The notes: generated from the sequence alone by a model not told the origin. Counted from the stretch's first letter, positions 24,898 to 34,306 are shown. The stretch: DNA of 64,000 nucleotides from Flexilinea sp. (GCA_017432685.1 JAFRIR010000125.1:1-64000); one strand, 5' to 3'. Translations and numbers: made by a program.

Positions 24898-26490
24898 ATG
24901 GGGATTTATCTGAATCCGGGAAATGAAGGATTTCGGCAAATAGTCACATCTGAATATGTTGACAAGTCCGGGCTAATTGCGCATATCAATCATGCAATCA
25001 ATACGACCAAAAATCTTATCTGTATCAGCCGTCCCAGGCGTTTCGGAAAGTCTTATGCTGCCCGTATGCTCTGTGCCTATTATGACCGGTCCTGTGATTC
25101 GGCTCAATTGTTCAGCCAATATCAGATTGCGCAGGATCCGTCTTTTCTGAAACATCTCAACCATTATCATGTTATCAGCCTGGATATAAGCGGTTTCATT
25201 TCTGAAGCGAGAATACAGAACATACCGCTGAAGGATCTCCCTTGGATCATTTCAAACAAAATTCTGAAAGATGTCATATCCGCATATCCGGATTTGGATC
25301 AATTTACATCACTGAATGATTGTTTGATAGAGCTTGTAAACCGTACAAAGACAAAGATTATATTCATCATTGATGAATGGGATGCGGTGATTCGGGAAAC
25401 ACAAACAGATGAAGAAGCGCAGAACCGTTTTTTCAGTTTGCTGCGGGGGTGGTTCAAGAACAGTAATTTTACGCCCGGTGTGATTGCTGCTGCTTATATG
25501 ACAGGGATCCTGCCGATCAAGAAAGACGGATCACAGTCCGCGATTTCTGATTTCGAAGAATATACCATGATCAAACCGAGAAAATACGGTCAGTTTGTTG
25601 GCTTCACGGAAAGAGAAGTTGCTGAATTGTGCAGACAAAAAGACGTCAGCTTCACGTTGATGAAACAGTGGTATGACGGATATACCTTCAAGGATGTGGG
25701 CTCTGTATATAATCCGAATTCTGTGATGAAGGCGGTGCGTTTTGAAGATTTTGATTCTTACTGGACGGAATCTTCCGCTGCGGAAAGTCTCATGAAATAT
25801 ATCAGTCAGGACTATAACGGTTTTACCAAAACGATTGCTGAGCTGGTGGGCGGTGTTGATGTACAGGTCAATACCAAAGGGTTTGCCAATGACCTGACAA
25901 CGTTTCGCGGGAAAGACGATGTGTTGACACTGTTGATCCATCTCGGGTATCTGTCTTATAATTCTGAGAACAGTATTGTCAGAATCCCCAACGAAGAAAT
26001 CCGTCTGGAATTCCAAAAATCGATACGTGAGGTTCATCATACTGCTACGTTGGAACGGCTGAAAGATAGCGATCAGTTGTTTATCGATACGCTGCAAGGC
26101 AATGAAACAGCAGTGGCAAAACAAATCGAAAAAATCCATAGTGAAGAAACTTCGCCGCTTCATTATAATAAAGAAGACAGTTTGCGCAGTGTCATAAAAC
26201 TGGCATATTATACATATAAGGATCACTATCTCCAATGGGAAGAATTGCCCTCCGGGGTGGGATATGCAGATATCGTCTATTTACCCAAAAAGGATTCAGA
26301 TTGGCCAGCATTGGTCATTGAATTGAAATGGAATCAATCTGCAGAAGGTGCGATCGACCAGATATACAATCGAAATTATCCGGATGTGTTAAAAAACTAT
26401 GGCAGTGATATTTTGCTTGTCGGGATCAATTATGACAAAAGCGCTCCGATCGAAAAAAGGAGACATACCTGTAAAATTGTTCGGATATAG
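24898..26490 (+). CDS. AAA-ATPase-like protein with C-terminal PD-(D/E)XK nuclease-like domain
   Basis: 530 residues. The N-terminal AAA_ATPase-like part has the variant Walker A SRPRRFGKS (about 44-52) and Walker B KIIFIIDEWDAV (about 155). The C-terminal domain carries VGYADIVYLP and ALVIELKWNQ, the D ... ExK arrangement of the PDDEXK_9 group. The family is abundant in anaerobes and gut bacteria with many paralogues per genome and no settled function; mobile-element or defence links have been proposed. The GTG/ATG context is weak; ATG 24898 gives the family N-terminus (lacking a signal peptide). Neighbours do not clarify its role. Confidence 0.85.
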   Translation: MGIYLNPGNEGFRQIVTSEYVDKSGLIAHINHAINTTKNLICISRPRRFGKSYAARMLCAYYDRSCDSAQLFSQYQIAQDPSFLKHLNHYHVISLDISGFISEARIQNIPLKDLPWIISNKILKDVISAYPDLDQFTSLNDCLIELVNRTKTKIIFIIDEWDAVIRETQTDEEAQNRFFSLLRGWFKNSNFTPGVIAAAYMTGILPIKKDGSQSAISDFEEYTMIKPRKYGQFVGFTEREVAELCRQKDVSFTLMKQWYDGYTFKDVGSVYNPNSVMKAVRFEDFDSYWTESSAAESLMKYISQDYNGFTKTIAELVGGVDVQVNTKGFANDLTTFRGKDDVLTLLIHLGYLSYNSENSIVRIPNEEIRLEFQKSIREVHHTATLERLKDSDQLFIDTLQGNETAVAKQIEKIHSEETSPLHYNKEDSLRSVIKLAYYTYKDHYLQWEELPSGVGYADIVYLPKKDSDWPALVIELKWNQSAEGAIDQIYNRNYPDVLKNYGSDILLVGINYDKSAPIEKRRHTCKIVRI

Positions 26491-26507
26491 TTGTAAGATA
26501 TAAAACA

Positions 26508-27542
26508 ATGAGAAAGATAATTCTGACGGGGATAATTGTTTGCTTATTGATTGCCGTTGGCGTTATTCTCTTTACAGTCAATCAAAAGAGCCGGGTGGAG
26601 ATGCACCTGCGGATGACGGAAATCAGCGCAGAGACATTGGCAGCGATCCCGACGGAAACTCTGCTGCCGACCGAGACCTCGCTCCCGACCGAGACGCCCC
26701 TTCCGCTCCCGGAAGCCACAGATACCCCGTCAGTCTCGCCTGAACCGACTGCTCTGCCGCTTCTCGACCCTGCGGACTGGCAGAACTGGCCGGAGCTGCC
26801 GGAGTTCATCTTCCCTGAGATCAAAGCGATGTACTTTGAAGGGATCACAGAAGGAAACGATCCGAACCGCTTCAGCAAGGTCGGTGACAGCAACACGATG
26901 ATGCCGTCCTTTTTCGGCTGTTTCGACTCCGGTGCCGATACCGGCTATGTTCTCGGTCCTTATGCCTGGCTGCAGGAAGCGATCAACCAGTTCCAGTGGT
27001 CTTTTTCCCGGAATTCCCGGGCGGCAAAGAACGGTGCGACGGCTTATGACATGGATGTTTACCACTGGTACGATGACGACATTTGCTGGCCGTATGAGTC
27101 TGCCCTGAGCTGTGAATACCGGCTGTTCACGCCCTCTATTGCCTTTATTGGGTTCGGTACCAACGATGCCCTGTATGAAATTGACCGCTATGAGGAACAC
27201 CTGCGCTCACTGGTGGAAAAAACGCTTTCGCGGAAAATCGTGCCGATCCTTTATTCCAAGGTGGACGATCTGGAAGGTGATGGCTCCTTCAACGAAGCAG
27301 CGGCTCGAATCGCAAACGAATTTCATGTTCCCTTCTGGAACCTCTGGAAACCGATGAGCGCCTTGCCCAACAACGGGCTGCGGGAAGGCGACGTTCATCC
27401 CACGGCAAATACCATCAATTTGTGTAATTTTTCAAACGCTGACCTGGAACAATTCGGCTGGACGGTGCGCAATCTTTCCGCGCTCAAGGCACTGGACCGG
27501 GTCTGGCGGCTGCTGAACGACCTTCCCCTTTATGGCGAATAA
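26508..27542 (+). CDS. Membrane-anchored SGNH/GDSL-like hydrolase
   Basis: 344 residues. One N-terminal membrane segment (about 5-25) and a Thr/Pro-rich stalk with PTETxLPTETPLP repeats place the enzyme outside the cell. The catalytic part shows SGNH blocks: KVGDSNTMMP with the nucleophile Ser, FIGFGTNDA with the oxyanion Asn, and EGDVHPTA with the Asp-His pair. The substrate is unknown; SGNH enzymes are often esterases acting on polysaccharide acetyl groups. The 3' end overlaps the Hsp70-like gene by 11 bp, pointing to coupled translation. Confidence 0.8.
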   Translation: MRKIILTGIIVCLLIAVGVILFTVNQKSRVEMHLRMTEISAETLAAIPTETLLPTETSLPTETPLPLPEATDTPSVSPEPTALPLLDPADWQNWPELPEFIFPEIKAMYFEGITEGNDPNRFSKVGDSNTMMPSFFGCFDSGADTGYVLGPYAWLQEAINQFQWSFSRNSRAAKNGATAYDMDVYHWYDDDICWPYESALSCEYRLFTPSIAFIGFGTNDALYEIDRYEEHLRSLVEKTLSRKIVPILYSKVDDLEGDGSFNEAAARIANEFHVPFWNLWKPMSALPNNGLREGDVHPTANTINLCNFSNADLEQFGWTVRNLSALKALDRVWRLLNDLPLYGE

Positions 27543-29082
27543 AGCTGCAATCGATTTCGGGAATTCCAACACCGTTATCGCGGTTTGGGATGAGAACGCG
27601 GGGCAGTCGGTGGTCTTGCCCATTCCTGCGTTGTGTGCTCCCGGGTCTTTCCTGATTCCCTCCCGTATTGCCTATGAGCCCGACGGCAGGTTTTTTATCG
27701 GCGGACAAATCGGAACATCTGCATCGCCTGAGGCGAAAGAATTCCGCTGGATGAAGCGCTACATCAATCTGTGCAGTCCTTACAGTTTGCGCATAGGCGA
27801 AAACCGTATCGATGCCCAGCGGGCAGCAGAAGATTTTCTGCATACACTGACAGCCGCCTTTTTTTCGGAAATTCGGGAAAGACCGGATGAGCTGATCATC
27901 AGCGTCCCGGTGGAATCATTTGAACATTACAGTGACTGGCTTCTCAGCGACATGAAACGCTTTGATGGCCTTCATCTGCGTCTGATCGATGAGGCAAGTG
28001 CAGCGGCCGCCGGCTATGGGTTGAACCTTCATCCCGGGGATACCTTGCTTGTTATTGATTTTGGCGGAAGTACTCTGCAGGCGGTCTGTGTTTCGGTGAC
28101 TGAAGAGGGCGAAAAAAAAGGGCGGTGCTGCCGGGTGCTGGGGAAGGCCGGCTGCAGCCTGGGCGGGATGGCGCTGGACCGCTGGGTCTTTGAATATGCC
28201 TTGAAACGGCTTGGTTTGTCTGAAAGTGACCGGGAAGTGAACCGGAATTCCGCTGCCCTGCTGCGTTATTGTGAGGCGGTCAAGCTCAGGCTTTCCAAAA
28301 AAGAAAGTGTGCTTTTCGATTTTTTCCCGGACCGTTCCTTTTTGCTGACCCGGGATGATTTGAGTGAATTGTTCAGGGAGAAAGGACTTTTTGTTTCGCT
28401 GAATTCCGTGCTTGAAGAAGCCCTGCGGGCGGCTGAGGACCACGGACTGGTGCGGGAGGCGCTGACAGCTGTGCTGCCGGTAGGCGGTTCATGCCTGGCG
28501 CCTGCTGTTCGTGAGTGGATGGCGGAACGTTTCCCTGCTGAGGTGTTGGCCTGGGGTGAACCGCTTGGTGCGGTCGCGCGCGGTGCGGCGGTGATCGCGG
28601 GCGGGATGCATATCTATGACTTTGTCCAGCACTCCTACGCGATCCGTTATACCGACCCGCGGACAGGAGAGTATGCTTTTCGGACAATCGTGCCGAGAGG
28701 GACGAAATATCCCTTCGGCCGGGTGACAGACCCCATGCGCCTGAAAGCGGCCTTTGACGGGCAGCAGCGTTTCGGAATTGCAATTTATGAACTGCTGGAA
28801 AGCCAACCCGGAAAAGCAGAGAGGAACGAGATTTTTTTCGATGAGGATGGTGCGGTGCATGTGCTGCCGCTGACGGAGGAGGAAGCCCGTTCAGAACAGC
28901 GTTTCTGGATGAATGAGCGCAATCCTTTGTTTCTCAGCAGCGGGGAGCCTGCTCAAAAAGGTATTCCCCGTTTTGAAATTTCCTTCGGGATCGATGCCAA
29001 CAAAATGCTGACAATCAGCGTGACCGACCTGACAGATAATCGGCAGGTCCTGAGTGCTTATCCCGTTGTGCGTCTGGTGTGA
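27532..29082 (+). CDS. Short Hsp70-like ATPase
   Basis: 516 residues. Nucleotide-binding-domain landmarks: AIDFGNSNTVIAV (phosphate 1), ELIISVPVES, LIDEASAAAAGYG, LLVIDFGGSTLQAV (phosphate 2) and VLPVGGSCLAPAVREWM (adenosine). The C-terminal ~130 residues look like a shortened beta-type substrate domain with RTIVPRGTKYPF and MLTISVTDL. It is much shorter than DnaK and lacks a helical lid. Cytosolic. It overlaps the SGNH hydrolase gene, an unusual pairing. Chaperone function is inferred only. Confidence 0.82.
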   Translation: MANKAAIDFGNSNTVIAVWDENAGQSVVLPIPALCAPGSFLIPSRIAYEPDGRFFIGGQIGTSASPEAKEFRWMKRYINLCSPYSLRIGENRIDAQRAAEDFLHTLTAAFFSEIRERPDELIISVPVESFEHYSDWLLSDMKRFDGLHLRLIDEASAAAAGYGLNLHPGDTLLVIDFGGSTLQAVCVSVTEEGEKKGRCCRVLGKAGCSLGGMALDRWVFEYALKRLGLSESDREVNRNSAALLRYCEAVKLRLSKKESVLFDFFPDRSFLLTRDDLSELFREKGLFVSLNSVLEEALRAAEDHGLVREALTAVLPVGGSCLAPAVREWMAERFPAEVLAWGEPLGAVARGAAVIAGGMHIYDFVQHSYAIRYTDPRTGEYAFRTIVPRGTKYPFGRVTDPMRLKAAFDGQQRFGIAIYELLESQPGKAERNEIFFDEDGAVHVLPLTEEEARSEQRFWMNERNPLFLSSGEPAQKGIPRFEISFGIDANKMLTISVTDLTDNRQVLSAYPVVRLV

Positions 29083-29118
29083 GAGCGGTTTTCGGCCCGC
29101 AACATCTATCCCTACATC

Positions 29119-30534
29119 CTATTTCCTGTCAACCAGCACCTTCCACGCCTGAATATAATCTTCCGCTTCCTGCCGATCCAAAGCTTCGGCGGCAAAACGC
29201 AGCAGCGGTTCAGTGCCGGAGAAGCGGCAAATCACCCAGCTGCTATCCTCAAAGTGAACTTTGCAGCCATCACTGCGGTCGATGCGCACGATTGCTTTGC
29301 TGAATTCCGGTGTAATACCTTGCTCATAGATTAACGCGCGAAGCTCTTCCTTGCGGGCGGGGGTGACACGGATGTCACCGTCGGCATAGATCCAGTTTCC
29401 ATACTGTCCGCAGATCTCATCATAAAGCGCTGACAGCTTTTTTCCTGTGATGGCTGTCATTTCTGTCACCAGCGCCGCTGCATAAATGCCGTCTTTCCCG
29501 GCAATGTGACCTTTTACTGTCAGACCACCGGAGGACTCTCCTCCGATAATGGCTCCGGTTTCAGCCATTTTTGCAGAAACATATTTGAAACCGACCGGGA
29601 CTTCATGGCATTTTTGTCCGAAGCTTTCCGCGACTTTGTCGAGCATATGAGTGGTGGAGTTATTGCGGACACAGTCCCCTTTCCAGCCACGGAATTTCAC
29701 CAGATAATAATATAGCAGCACCAGCAGCTGATTGGGATGGACGAAATTTCCTTTGTCGTCAATGATGCCGATGCGGTCTGCGTCACCATCAGTGGCGACA
29801 CCGAAGTCGCAGTGACGGTCGACGACCAGTTGTTCCAGCGGGATCAGTGTTTCTGCGGTTGGGGTGGGCAGCTTGCCGCCGAACAGGGTGTCATGCATGT
29901 CATGAATTACTTCCAGATCGCAGCGGCAGGTGGTCAGGACGGTCCGCAGCACGGACTGGCTGACTCCGTAGAGCGGGTCCAGTCCGATCTTCAGCTGGGC
30001 TTTTTTGATGGCATTCACGTCCACGGAATCCAGCACATAATCGATATATCCATTGGTCGGGTTTTCCTCGAGGATCAGCCCGTGTTGAATGGCTTCATCG
30101 TAGTCAACAGATGGAATCGCTTCCGGATCGGTTTCGGCTGCATATTTTTCCACTTCCCCGGTGACTTCCGGTGCAGCATCGCGGCCTCCGTAAGTGAACA
30201 CTTTCACGCCATTGTAGATTGCAGGGTTATGGGAAGCTGTGATAGCCATACCGTACTGTACCTGCCGTTCCCGGATCACGTACATGATCAGCGGCGTCGG
30301 TGAAGAGCGGTTGACCATATAGGTATGGAAACCGTACCCTGCCAGGACTTCAGCTGCCCAGTGCGCGGATTCCTTGGAAAGGAAACGTCGGTCATAGCCC
30401 ATGCAAATTTCCGTGCCGGCCAGACCTTGTGAGAGCATCAGTTTGCAAAGCCCCGCGGTCAGCAGCCGAAGGTTGGTTTTCGTAAAATCATCGGCAATGA
30501 CTGCCCTCCATCCACCGGTACCGAATTTAATCAT
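29119..30534 (-). CDS. Phosphoglucomutase/phosphomannomutase family protein
   Basis: Alpha-D-phosphohexomutase, 471 residues. FGTGGWRAVIADDF is the usual start, ITASHNPAIYNG contains the phosphoserine, ATDGDADRIGIID binds the metal, GGESSGG binds the sugar and CRFSGTEPLLRF binds phosphate. ATG 30534 has AGAGGG six bases upstream; the ATG at 30540 abuts that site and a longer frame to 30645 is unlike the family. It probably interconverts glucose-1-P and glucose-6-P or the mannose forms for envelope glycans. The end of the gene overlaps degenerate heptamers (TCCCTAC, ATCCTAT, TTCCTGT). Confidence 0.9.
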   Translation of the reverse strand: MIKFGTGGWRAVIADDFTKTNLRLLTAGLCKLMLSQGLAGTEICMGYDRRFLSKESAHWAAEVLAGYGFHTYMVNRSSPTPLIMYVIRERQVQYGMAITASHNPAIYNGVKVFTYGGRDAAPEVTGEVEKYAAETDPEAIPSVDYDEAIQHGLILEENPTNGYIDYVLDSVDVNAIKKAQLKIGLDPLYGVSQSVLRTVLTTCRCDLEVIHDMHDTLFGGKLPTPTAETLIPLEQLVVDRHCDFGVATDGDADRIGIIDDKGNFVHPNQLLVLLYYYLVKFRGWKGDCVRNNSTTHMLDKVAESFGQKCHEVPVGFKYVSAKMAETGAIIGGESSGGLTVKGHIAGKDGIYAAALVTEMTAITGKKLSALYDEICGQYGNWIYADGDIRVTPARKEELRALIYEQGITPEFSKAIVRIDRSDGCKVHFEDSSWVICRFSGTEPLLRFAAEALDRQEAEDYIQAWKVLVDRK

Positions 30535-30707
30535 GATCATCCCTCTTTCTGCTAACGGCAAAAACCAGACACAAAACCTAAAGAACAACGCCTGACACCC
30601 GAATTCAGCATCCTGACACGTGGAATCGGACATCTGCTTATCCATTATAACTTCAACCTGTCAGTTTAGAAGGGATCATCGCGAATGTGAGTGAGTCGGT
30701 ATATGAA

Positions 30708-30738
30708 CCATAAGGCAGGCGGGGTGTGGGGGTGAAGC
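30708..30738 (+). repeat. 31-bp dispersed repeat, copy 2
   Basis: CCATAAGGCAGGCGGGGTGT followed by GGGGGTGAAGC; 28 of 31 positions match the complement of 16723-16753. Confidence 0.6.
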
Positions 30739-30802
30739 ACTCTAATCCAATTGCAAAACATATAATTCAAGCTATCTCATAGTAGAAAAATGCAGCCTTG
30801 TT

Positions 30803-30831
30803 TGTGAATTCTTAAAATTTCTGATATAATT
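30803..30831 (+). promoter_or_regulatory. Promoter for the sortase-like gene
   Basis: TTGTGA at 30803-30808, 17-bp spacer, TATAAT at 30826-30831, about 70 bp before the start codon. Confidence 0.6.
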
Positions 30832-30903
30832 ATAAAATAATAGATAGTTGGTTAGAAATCAGAGATTTTGATTAATGCCGCATTGGAGAGAGGTGCGCAA
30901 ATC

Positions 30904-32076
30904 ATGGAGAGATCATCTGTTCCTCTTTGTTTAAGTAAATATTCTGTTCGTACGGTATTGTTTTTGCTTTCATTCATTACAATACTATGTGTTGTTTCTG
31001 TGTCCGGAGCCCAGATTTGGGAGGATTTCACGGTCTTTTATGACGGAAACGGGGCTGATTCCGGCAAAATAACAAAAGAAAAATACAAGTCCGGTACGAA
31101 TGAAATAACACTGAAGAAAAATGAAGCCTCTGAGGATAAAAAGGATACTCCTTTTGTACGGAAGGGATGCAGTTTTTTGGGATGGTCCCTGATCCCGAGT
31201 GGCGATGCGGTGATCACACCCATCCTTGCGGAAGGGAGCGTATGGGAACCGATGGATGTTCCGACTACCTGGTCGGAGGAGAAAAACGGGTTTGTCTTCT
31301 ATGCCCGCTGGGATTGCGGTGAGACCGCAACGCCGCAGCCAACGTCTGTTCCAACAGAAGCTTTGCTGATTGCCCCAACTGAGGCAACTGCAGCGCCAAC
31401 CACAAATAATGAAGCAAGCACCGGGCAGCCGATGTTGTTGCTGGCTCCCTCAGGACGGTCGTCTGCAAAGAGTGTTGAAGGGCTGGAATCAAAAGGATTG
31501 TCTTCCTCAGGCAGCAGCAGTCCGGCATTGCTTCCGTTGAAATTTACTTCAGACATCAGCGACATGATTCCACTCCCTGCCACCGGGATTACAACGGCGA
31601 TTGGTTTTCCCCGTTCCCAAAAACCGGCTGCCGTGCGCTATGAATCTGCTGCCATGGAGCTGCAGATCCCTTCGCTGGGCGTTACCAGCGAGATTGTTTT
31701 TGTCGAATTTGGTGAAGACTCTTACCCGCTCGAGTGGCTTGACACGGATACGGGACTGCTGGAAGGAACGAGTCTCCCCGGTGAGGGCTTTACCGTGCTG
31801 GCTGCGCATAATACGCTTGATGCAGAAACCGCGGGGCCTTTTGCTCTGATTTCCACGATGAGCGTTGGCGACCATATCTTTATCCGCAAGCATAATAACA
31901 AGCTGCTTATCTTTGAGATCTATGCCAATGAAAAGATCAGTGAATATGACTATGAGACCCTGTACAAAACAGGATTCCGATATGACGGTACACTGGCGCT
32001 TCTGACCTGTGAAGATGAACGGATTGAAGGGGGGTATGCCTCCCGCAGAATGGTCGCAGCAAGGCTGATCCCATGA
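30904..32076 (+). CDS. Sortase-like transpeptidase with InlB-type repeat and internal LPATG motif
   Basis: 390 residues. A hydrophobic signal segment (about 14-35) precedes an InlB/Listeria-Bacteroides-type repeat (VFYDGNGADSG ... FLGWSLIPSGD ... FYARWD, about 43-137), a Thr/Pro/Ser-rich stalk (about 140-215), the sorting-type motif LPATG at 224-228, and a C-terminal sortase domain. The catalytic residues are H302 (LAAHNTL), C369 (LALLTCE) and R381 or R382 (SRRMVAARL). GAGAGG lies before ATG 30904; a TTG at 30868 is an upstream alternative. Sortases join surface proteins to the wall; having a sorting motif in the same chain is odd. No separate LPXTG protein was found in the window. Confidence 0.82.
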   Translation: MERSSVPLCLSKYSVRTVLFLLSFITILCVVSVSGAQIWEDFTVFYDGNGADSGKITKEKYKSGTNEITLKKNEASEDKKDTPFVRKGCSFLGWSLIPSGDAVITPILAEGSVWEPMDVPTTWSEEKNGFVFYARWDCGETATPQPTSVPTEALLIAPTEATAAPTTNNEASTGQPMLLLAPSGRSSAKSVEGLESKGLSSSGSSSPALLPLKFTSDISDMIPLPATGITTAIGFPRSQKPAAVRYESAAMELQIPSLGVTSEIVFVEFGEDSYPLEWLDTDTGLLEGTSLPGEGFTVLAAHNTLDAETAGPFALISTMSVGDHIFIRKHNNKLLIFEIYANEKISEYDYETLYKTGFRYDGTLALLTCEDERIEGGYASRRMVAARLIP

Positions 32077-32107
32077 GGATCTCCGGGATTTTTCAAACCT
32101 CAAAACA

Positions 32108-32129
32108 AGACGCAGATGCGTCTTTTTTT
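32108..32129 (+). terminator. Terminator after the sortase gene
   Basis: AGACGC-AGAT-GCGTCT followed by seven T. It lies 30 bp after the stop codon and just before repeat copy C. Confidence 0.85.
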
Positions 32130-32139
32130 GTAGATTATG

Positions 32140-32215
32140 CGGCGCAGTACCGAGTACAGCTCTGCTTTGCCGGCTTTGCGGAAGCATCAGAGCTGTCCCC
32201 GTGTGCTCAGTGAAA
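32140..32215 (-). repeat. Intergenic palindromic repeat, copy C
   Basis: The complement reads AGCACACGGGGACAGCTCTG ... GCCGGC ... GCTGTACTCGGTACTGCG. It is the shortest copy, lacking the GTTCTGAACA end. Confidence 0.7.
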
Positions 32216-32254
32216 AGATGGATGCGAATTCTCTTCAAACTCATCGGGAAAAAG

Positions 32255-32284
32255 TTTGGCTGATTTTTGGAAACCAATTATAAT
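32255..32284 (+). promoter_or_regulatory. Promoter giving a probable leaderless transcript
   Basis: TTTGGC at 32255-32260, 18-bp spacer, TATAAT at 32279-32284. The ATG at 32291 sits where transcription should begin, and no ribosome site is visible. Confidence 0.5.
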
Positions 32285-32290
32285 CAAATT

Positions 32291-32866
32291 ATGAGACTGT
32301 CAGATGACGCATTAGTGTTGGTGGCGATCATGCCAAAGCCGCGTGATATGGATATTGCGCGGCTGTTGGGGTGGTACCGCATTCCGCTGAAAAGCGCCCC
32401 GAAGATCCTGCATCCGGATGCGATTGCGTTTTATCAGACCTCTGCCTTCAGTAAAGGGCATAAGAGCCGGATTGAGTGTTACGCGGAGGTCGCTGGTGTC
32501 GAGCTTACCACTCGGGCGGAGCTCTTCCGGGATGAACCGGAGCACCCAAGAGCAAGTGAAGAATATTTCAAGATCCAGCTGCGCGGCGTTGAAAGCCTGC
32601 CTCATCCGATCCTTGCGGATGAGTGGAAGCGTTTCACTTTTTTTTACACGACCGGGAGCCGTATCATGACAGCGGAGTCGATCCGGGGATTGGCGATGAA
32701 CGCGCGGGAACGGGGAGATGTCTGGCGAGTCCTGCGCGAACGGGAAGAGGTTTACGGGAGAACACAAGCCGGATCGGAAGAGGACTTCCCGGAAGAACTG
32801 CCGAAGGAGCTGCTGTTCCTGTTGGGAAATCTGACCCTTTCCGGACTGGATTTGGAACCAAAATAA
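32291..32866 (+). CDS. Conserved uncharacterised protein (LGWYRIPL family)
   Basis: 191 residues, soluble, no signal peptide. The stretch MPKPRDMDIARLLGWYRIPL, then HPDAIAFYQTSAF, ELTTRAELFRDEPEHPRA and YFKIQLRGVE, belongs to a family I associate with Chloroflexi genomes; its function is unknown to me. A longer frame begins at 32267, but the promoter TATAAT at 32279-32284 lies inside it, so ATG 32291 on a leaderless message is preferred. The dihydropyrimidinase gene starts 18 bp downstream, which suggests an operon. Confidence 0.72.
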   Translation: MRLSDDALVLVAIMPKPRDMDIARLLGWYRIPLKSAPKILHPDAIAFYQTSAFSKGHKSRIECYAEVAGVELTTRAELFRDEPEHPRASEEYFKIQLRGVESLPHPILADEWKRFTFFYTTGSRIMTAESIRGLAMNARERGDVWRVLREREEVYGRTQAGSEEDFPEELPKELLFLLGNLTLSGLDLEPK

Positions 32867-32884
32867 AACACACAGGAGGACCAT

Positions 32885-34303
32885 ATGAAAAAGATCATAA
32901 AAGGCGGAACGATCGTAACTGATTCCGCGATGTACGAAGCTGATATCCTGATCGACGGCGAAAAAATTGCCGCCATCGGACAGAATTTTGACGGACTGAG
33001 TGACGCGGAAGTGATCGATGCTTCCGGTATGCTGGTCCTCCCGGGCGGTGTGGATGCCCATGTCCATCTGGACCTGCCGATGCCGAACACTACGTCATCT
33101 GATGACCATTACACCGGGACAAAGGCAGCCGCTTTTGGCGGGACGACGACCGTTATTGATTTCGCGAACCATGATCTGGACTCCCTTGTGGACAGTTTCC
33201 ATGTTTGGGAAGAAAATTCGCAAGGTAAAGCTGCCGTGGATTATGGTGTTCACATGAATTACACCCGTTTTTCTCCGCAAAGCCTTGATGAAATTGCCAA
33301 ACTGCCGGAGCTGGGCGTGAACTCCATCAAAATGTTCACCGCCTATAACGGCCGTATGCGACTGCAGGATGGGGAGATGTACCAGGCGATGCGCAGGGCG
33401 AATGAACTGGGGATCATCTCCATGTTCCATGTGGAGAACGGTGATCTGATCGATCTTCAGGTTGCTGAAGCGTTGGCTGCCGGTCATACGGAGCCGATCT
33501 GGCATGCACGCACCCGTTCCAAGGATGGCACCGGCGGTGAGCTGCTCAACGTATGTATGCTTGCCAGAACCGCGGGAAATGCCCCGATCTATATCGTGCA
33601 TATGAACACCGCTGTAGAGATGGACGTATTGGCTTATGCCAAAGATCTTGGCATCAACGTTTGGGGAGAAACATGCCCGCAGTACATGATGTTCACGGAA
33701 GATGATATGCAGGGATGGGAAGGCGCGAAATTTGTCTGTTCTCCTCCGATGCGGGCCAAAGAAGACAACGAAGGAATCTGGGCTGCACTGGAAAACGGGA
33801 CTATTGATACAGTCGCGACGGATCACTGTCCCTTCATGTTTGATGGTACAAAAGAGATACTATATGAAGGAAAGCCCTTCAAACGCCCCGGAAAAGAGCT
33901 TGGGCGCGATGACTTCACAAAGATCCCCAACGGGCAGCCCGGTGTTGGTGATCGGCTGCCGGTGATGTGGACAGAAGGTGTGGTGAACGGGCGGATCTCC
34001 CCGATGCGCTTCGTGGAACTCATGTGCACCAATCCGGCAAAGGTTTTCAATATTTATCCGCAAAAAGGCACGATTCTGCCGGGGTCTGATGCCGATCTGG
34101 CAATTTGGAACCCAATGAAAAAATTGACCTACGGTGTGAAAGTCGCTCAGCACCGTACGGATTACAACCTTTATGAGGGCAAAGAGCTTACCGGCTATCC
34201 TGTCAAGGTTATGCTGCGCGGTGACGTAATCGTTGATAATGGTGAGTGGAAAGGAAAACGCGGTGCGGGACGTTTCCTGCATTGCAAACCGCTCAGTGAC
34301 TGA
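32885..34303 (+). CDS. hydA: Dihydropyrimidinase (D-hydantoinase)
   Basis: Zinc amidohydrolase that opens dihydrouracil/dihydrothymine or hydantoin rings in reductive pyrimidine breakdown. 472 residues, normal length. Metal and active-site landmarks: [12 protein letters not shown] (HxH), [12 protein letters not shown] with the carbamylated Lys, [29 protein letters not shown] lies seven bases before the ATG. It is followed after three bases by the first antiporter-like membrane gene, so it is part of a longer transcription unit (32291-37964). No dihydropyrimidine dehydrogenase or beta-ureidopropionase is seen nearby. Confidence 0.93.
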   Translation: MKKIIKGGTIVTDSAMYEADILIDGEKIAAIGQNFDGLSDAEVIDASGMLVLPGGVDAHVHLDLPMPNTTSSDDHYTGTKAAAFGGTTTVIDFANHDLDSLVDSFHVWEENSQGKAAVDYGVHMNYTRFSPQSLDEIAKLPELGVNSIKMFTAYNGRMRLQDGEMYQAMRRANELGIISMFHVENGDLIDLQVAEALAAGHTEPIWHARTRSKDGTGGELLNVCMLARTAGNAPIYIVHMNTAVEMDVLAYAKDLGINVWGETCPQYMMFTEDDMQGWEGAKFVCSPPMRAKEDNEGIWAALENGTIDTVATDHCPFMFDGTKEILYEGKPFKRPGKELGRDDFTKIPNGQPGVGDRLPVMWTEGVVNGRISPMRFVELMCTNPAKVFNIYPQKGTILPGSDADLAIWNPMKKLTYGVKVAQHRTDYNLYEGKELTGYPVKVMLRGDVIVDNGEWKGKRGAGRFLHCKPLSD

Positions 34304-34306
34304 TTT

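Larger units (their letters stand above)
30535..30903. other. Divergent region between phosphohexomutase and sortase genes
   Basis: 369 bp without a gene. It holds the second copy of a 31-bp dispersed repeat (30708-30738) and a good promoter (30803-30831) for the sortase gene. Confidence 0.6.

Noticed and set aside
26730-27200. 156-residue minus-strand frame opposite the SGNH gene
   Set aside because: Antisense shadow with no start signals; the plus-strand gene has catalytic motifs.
31549-32277. 242-residue minus-strand frame opposite the sortase gene and repeat C
   Set aside because: Its start region is translated palindromic repeat; the same false N-terminus (TEHTGTALM type) appears at every repeat copy.
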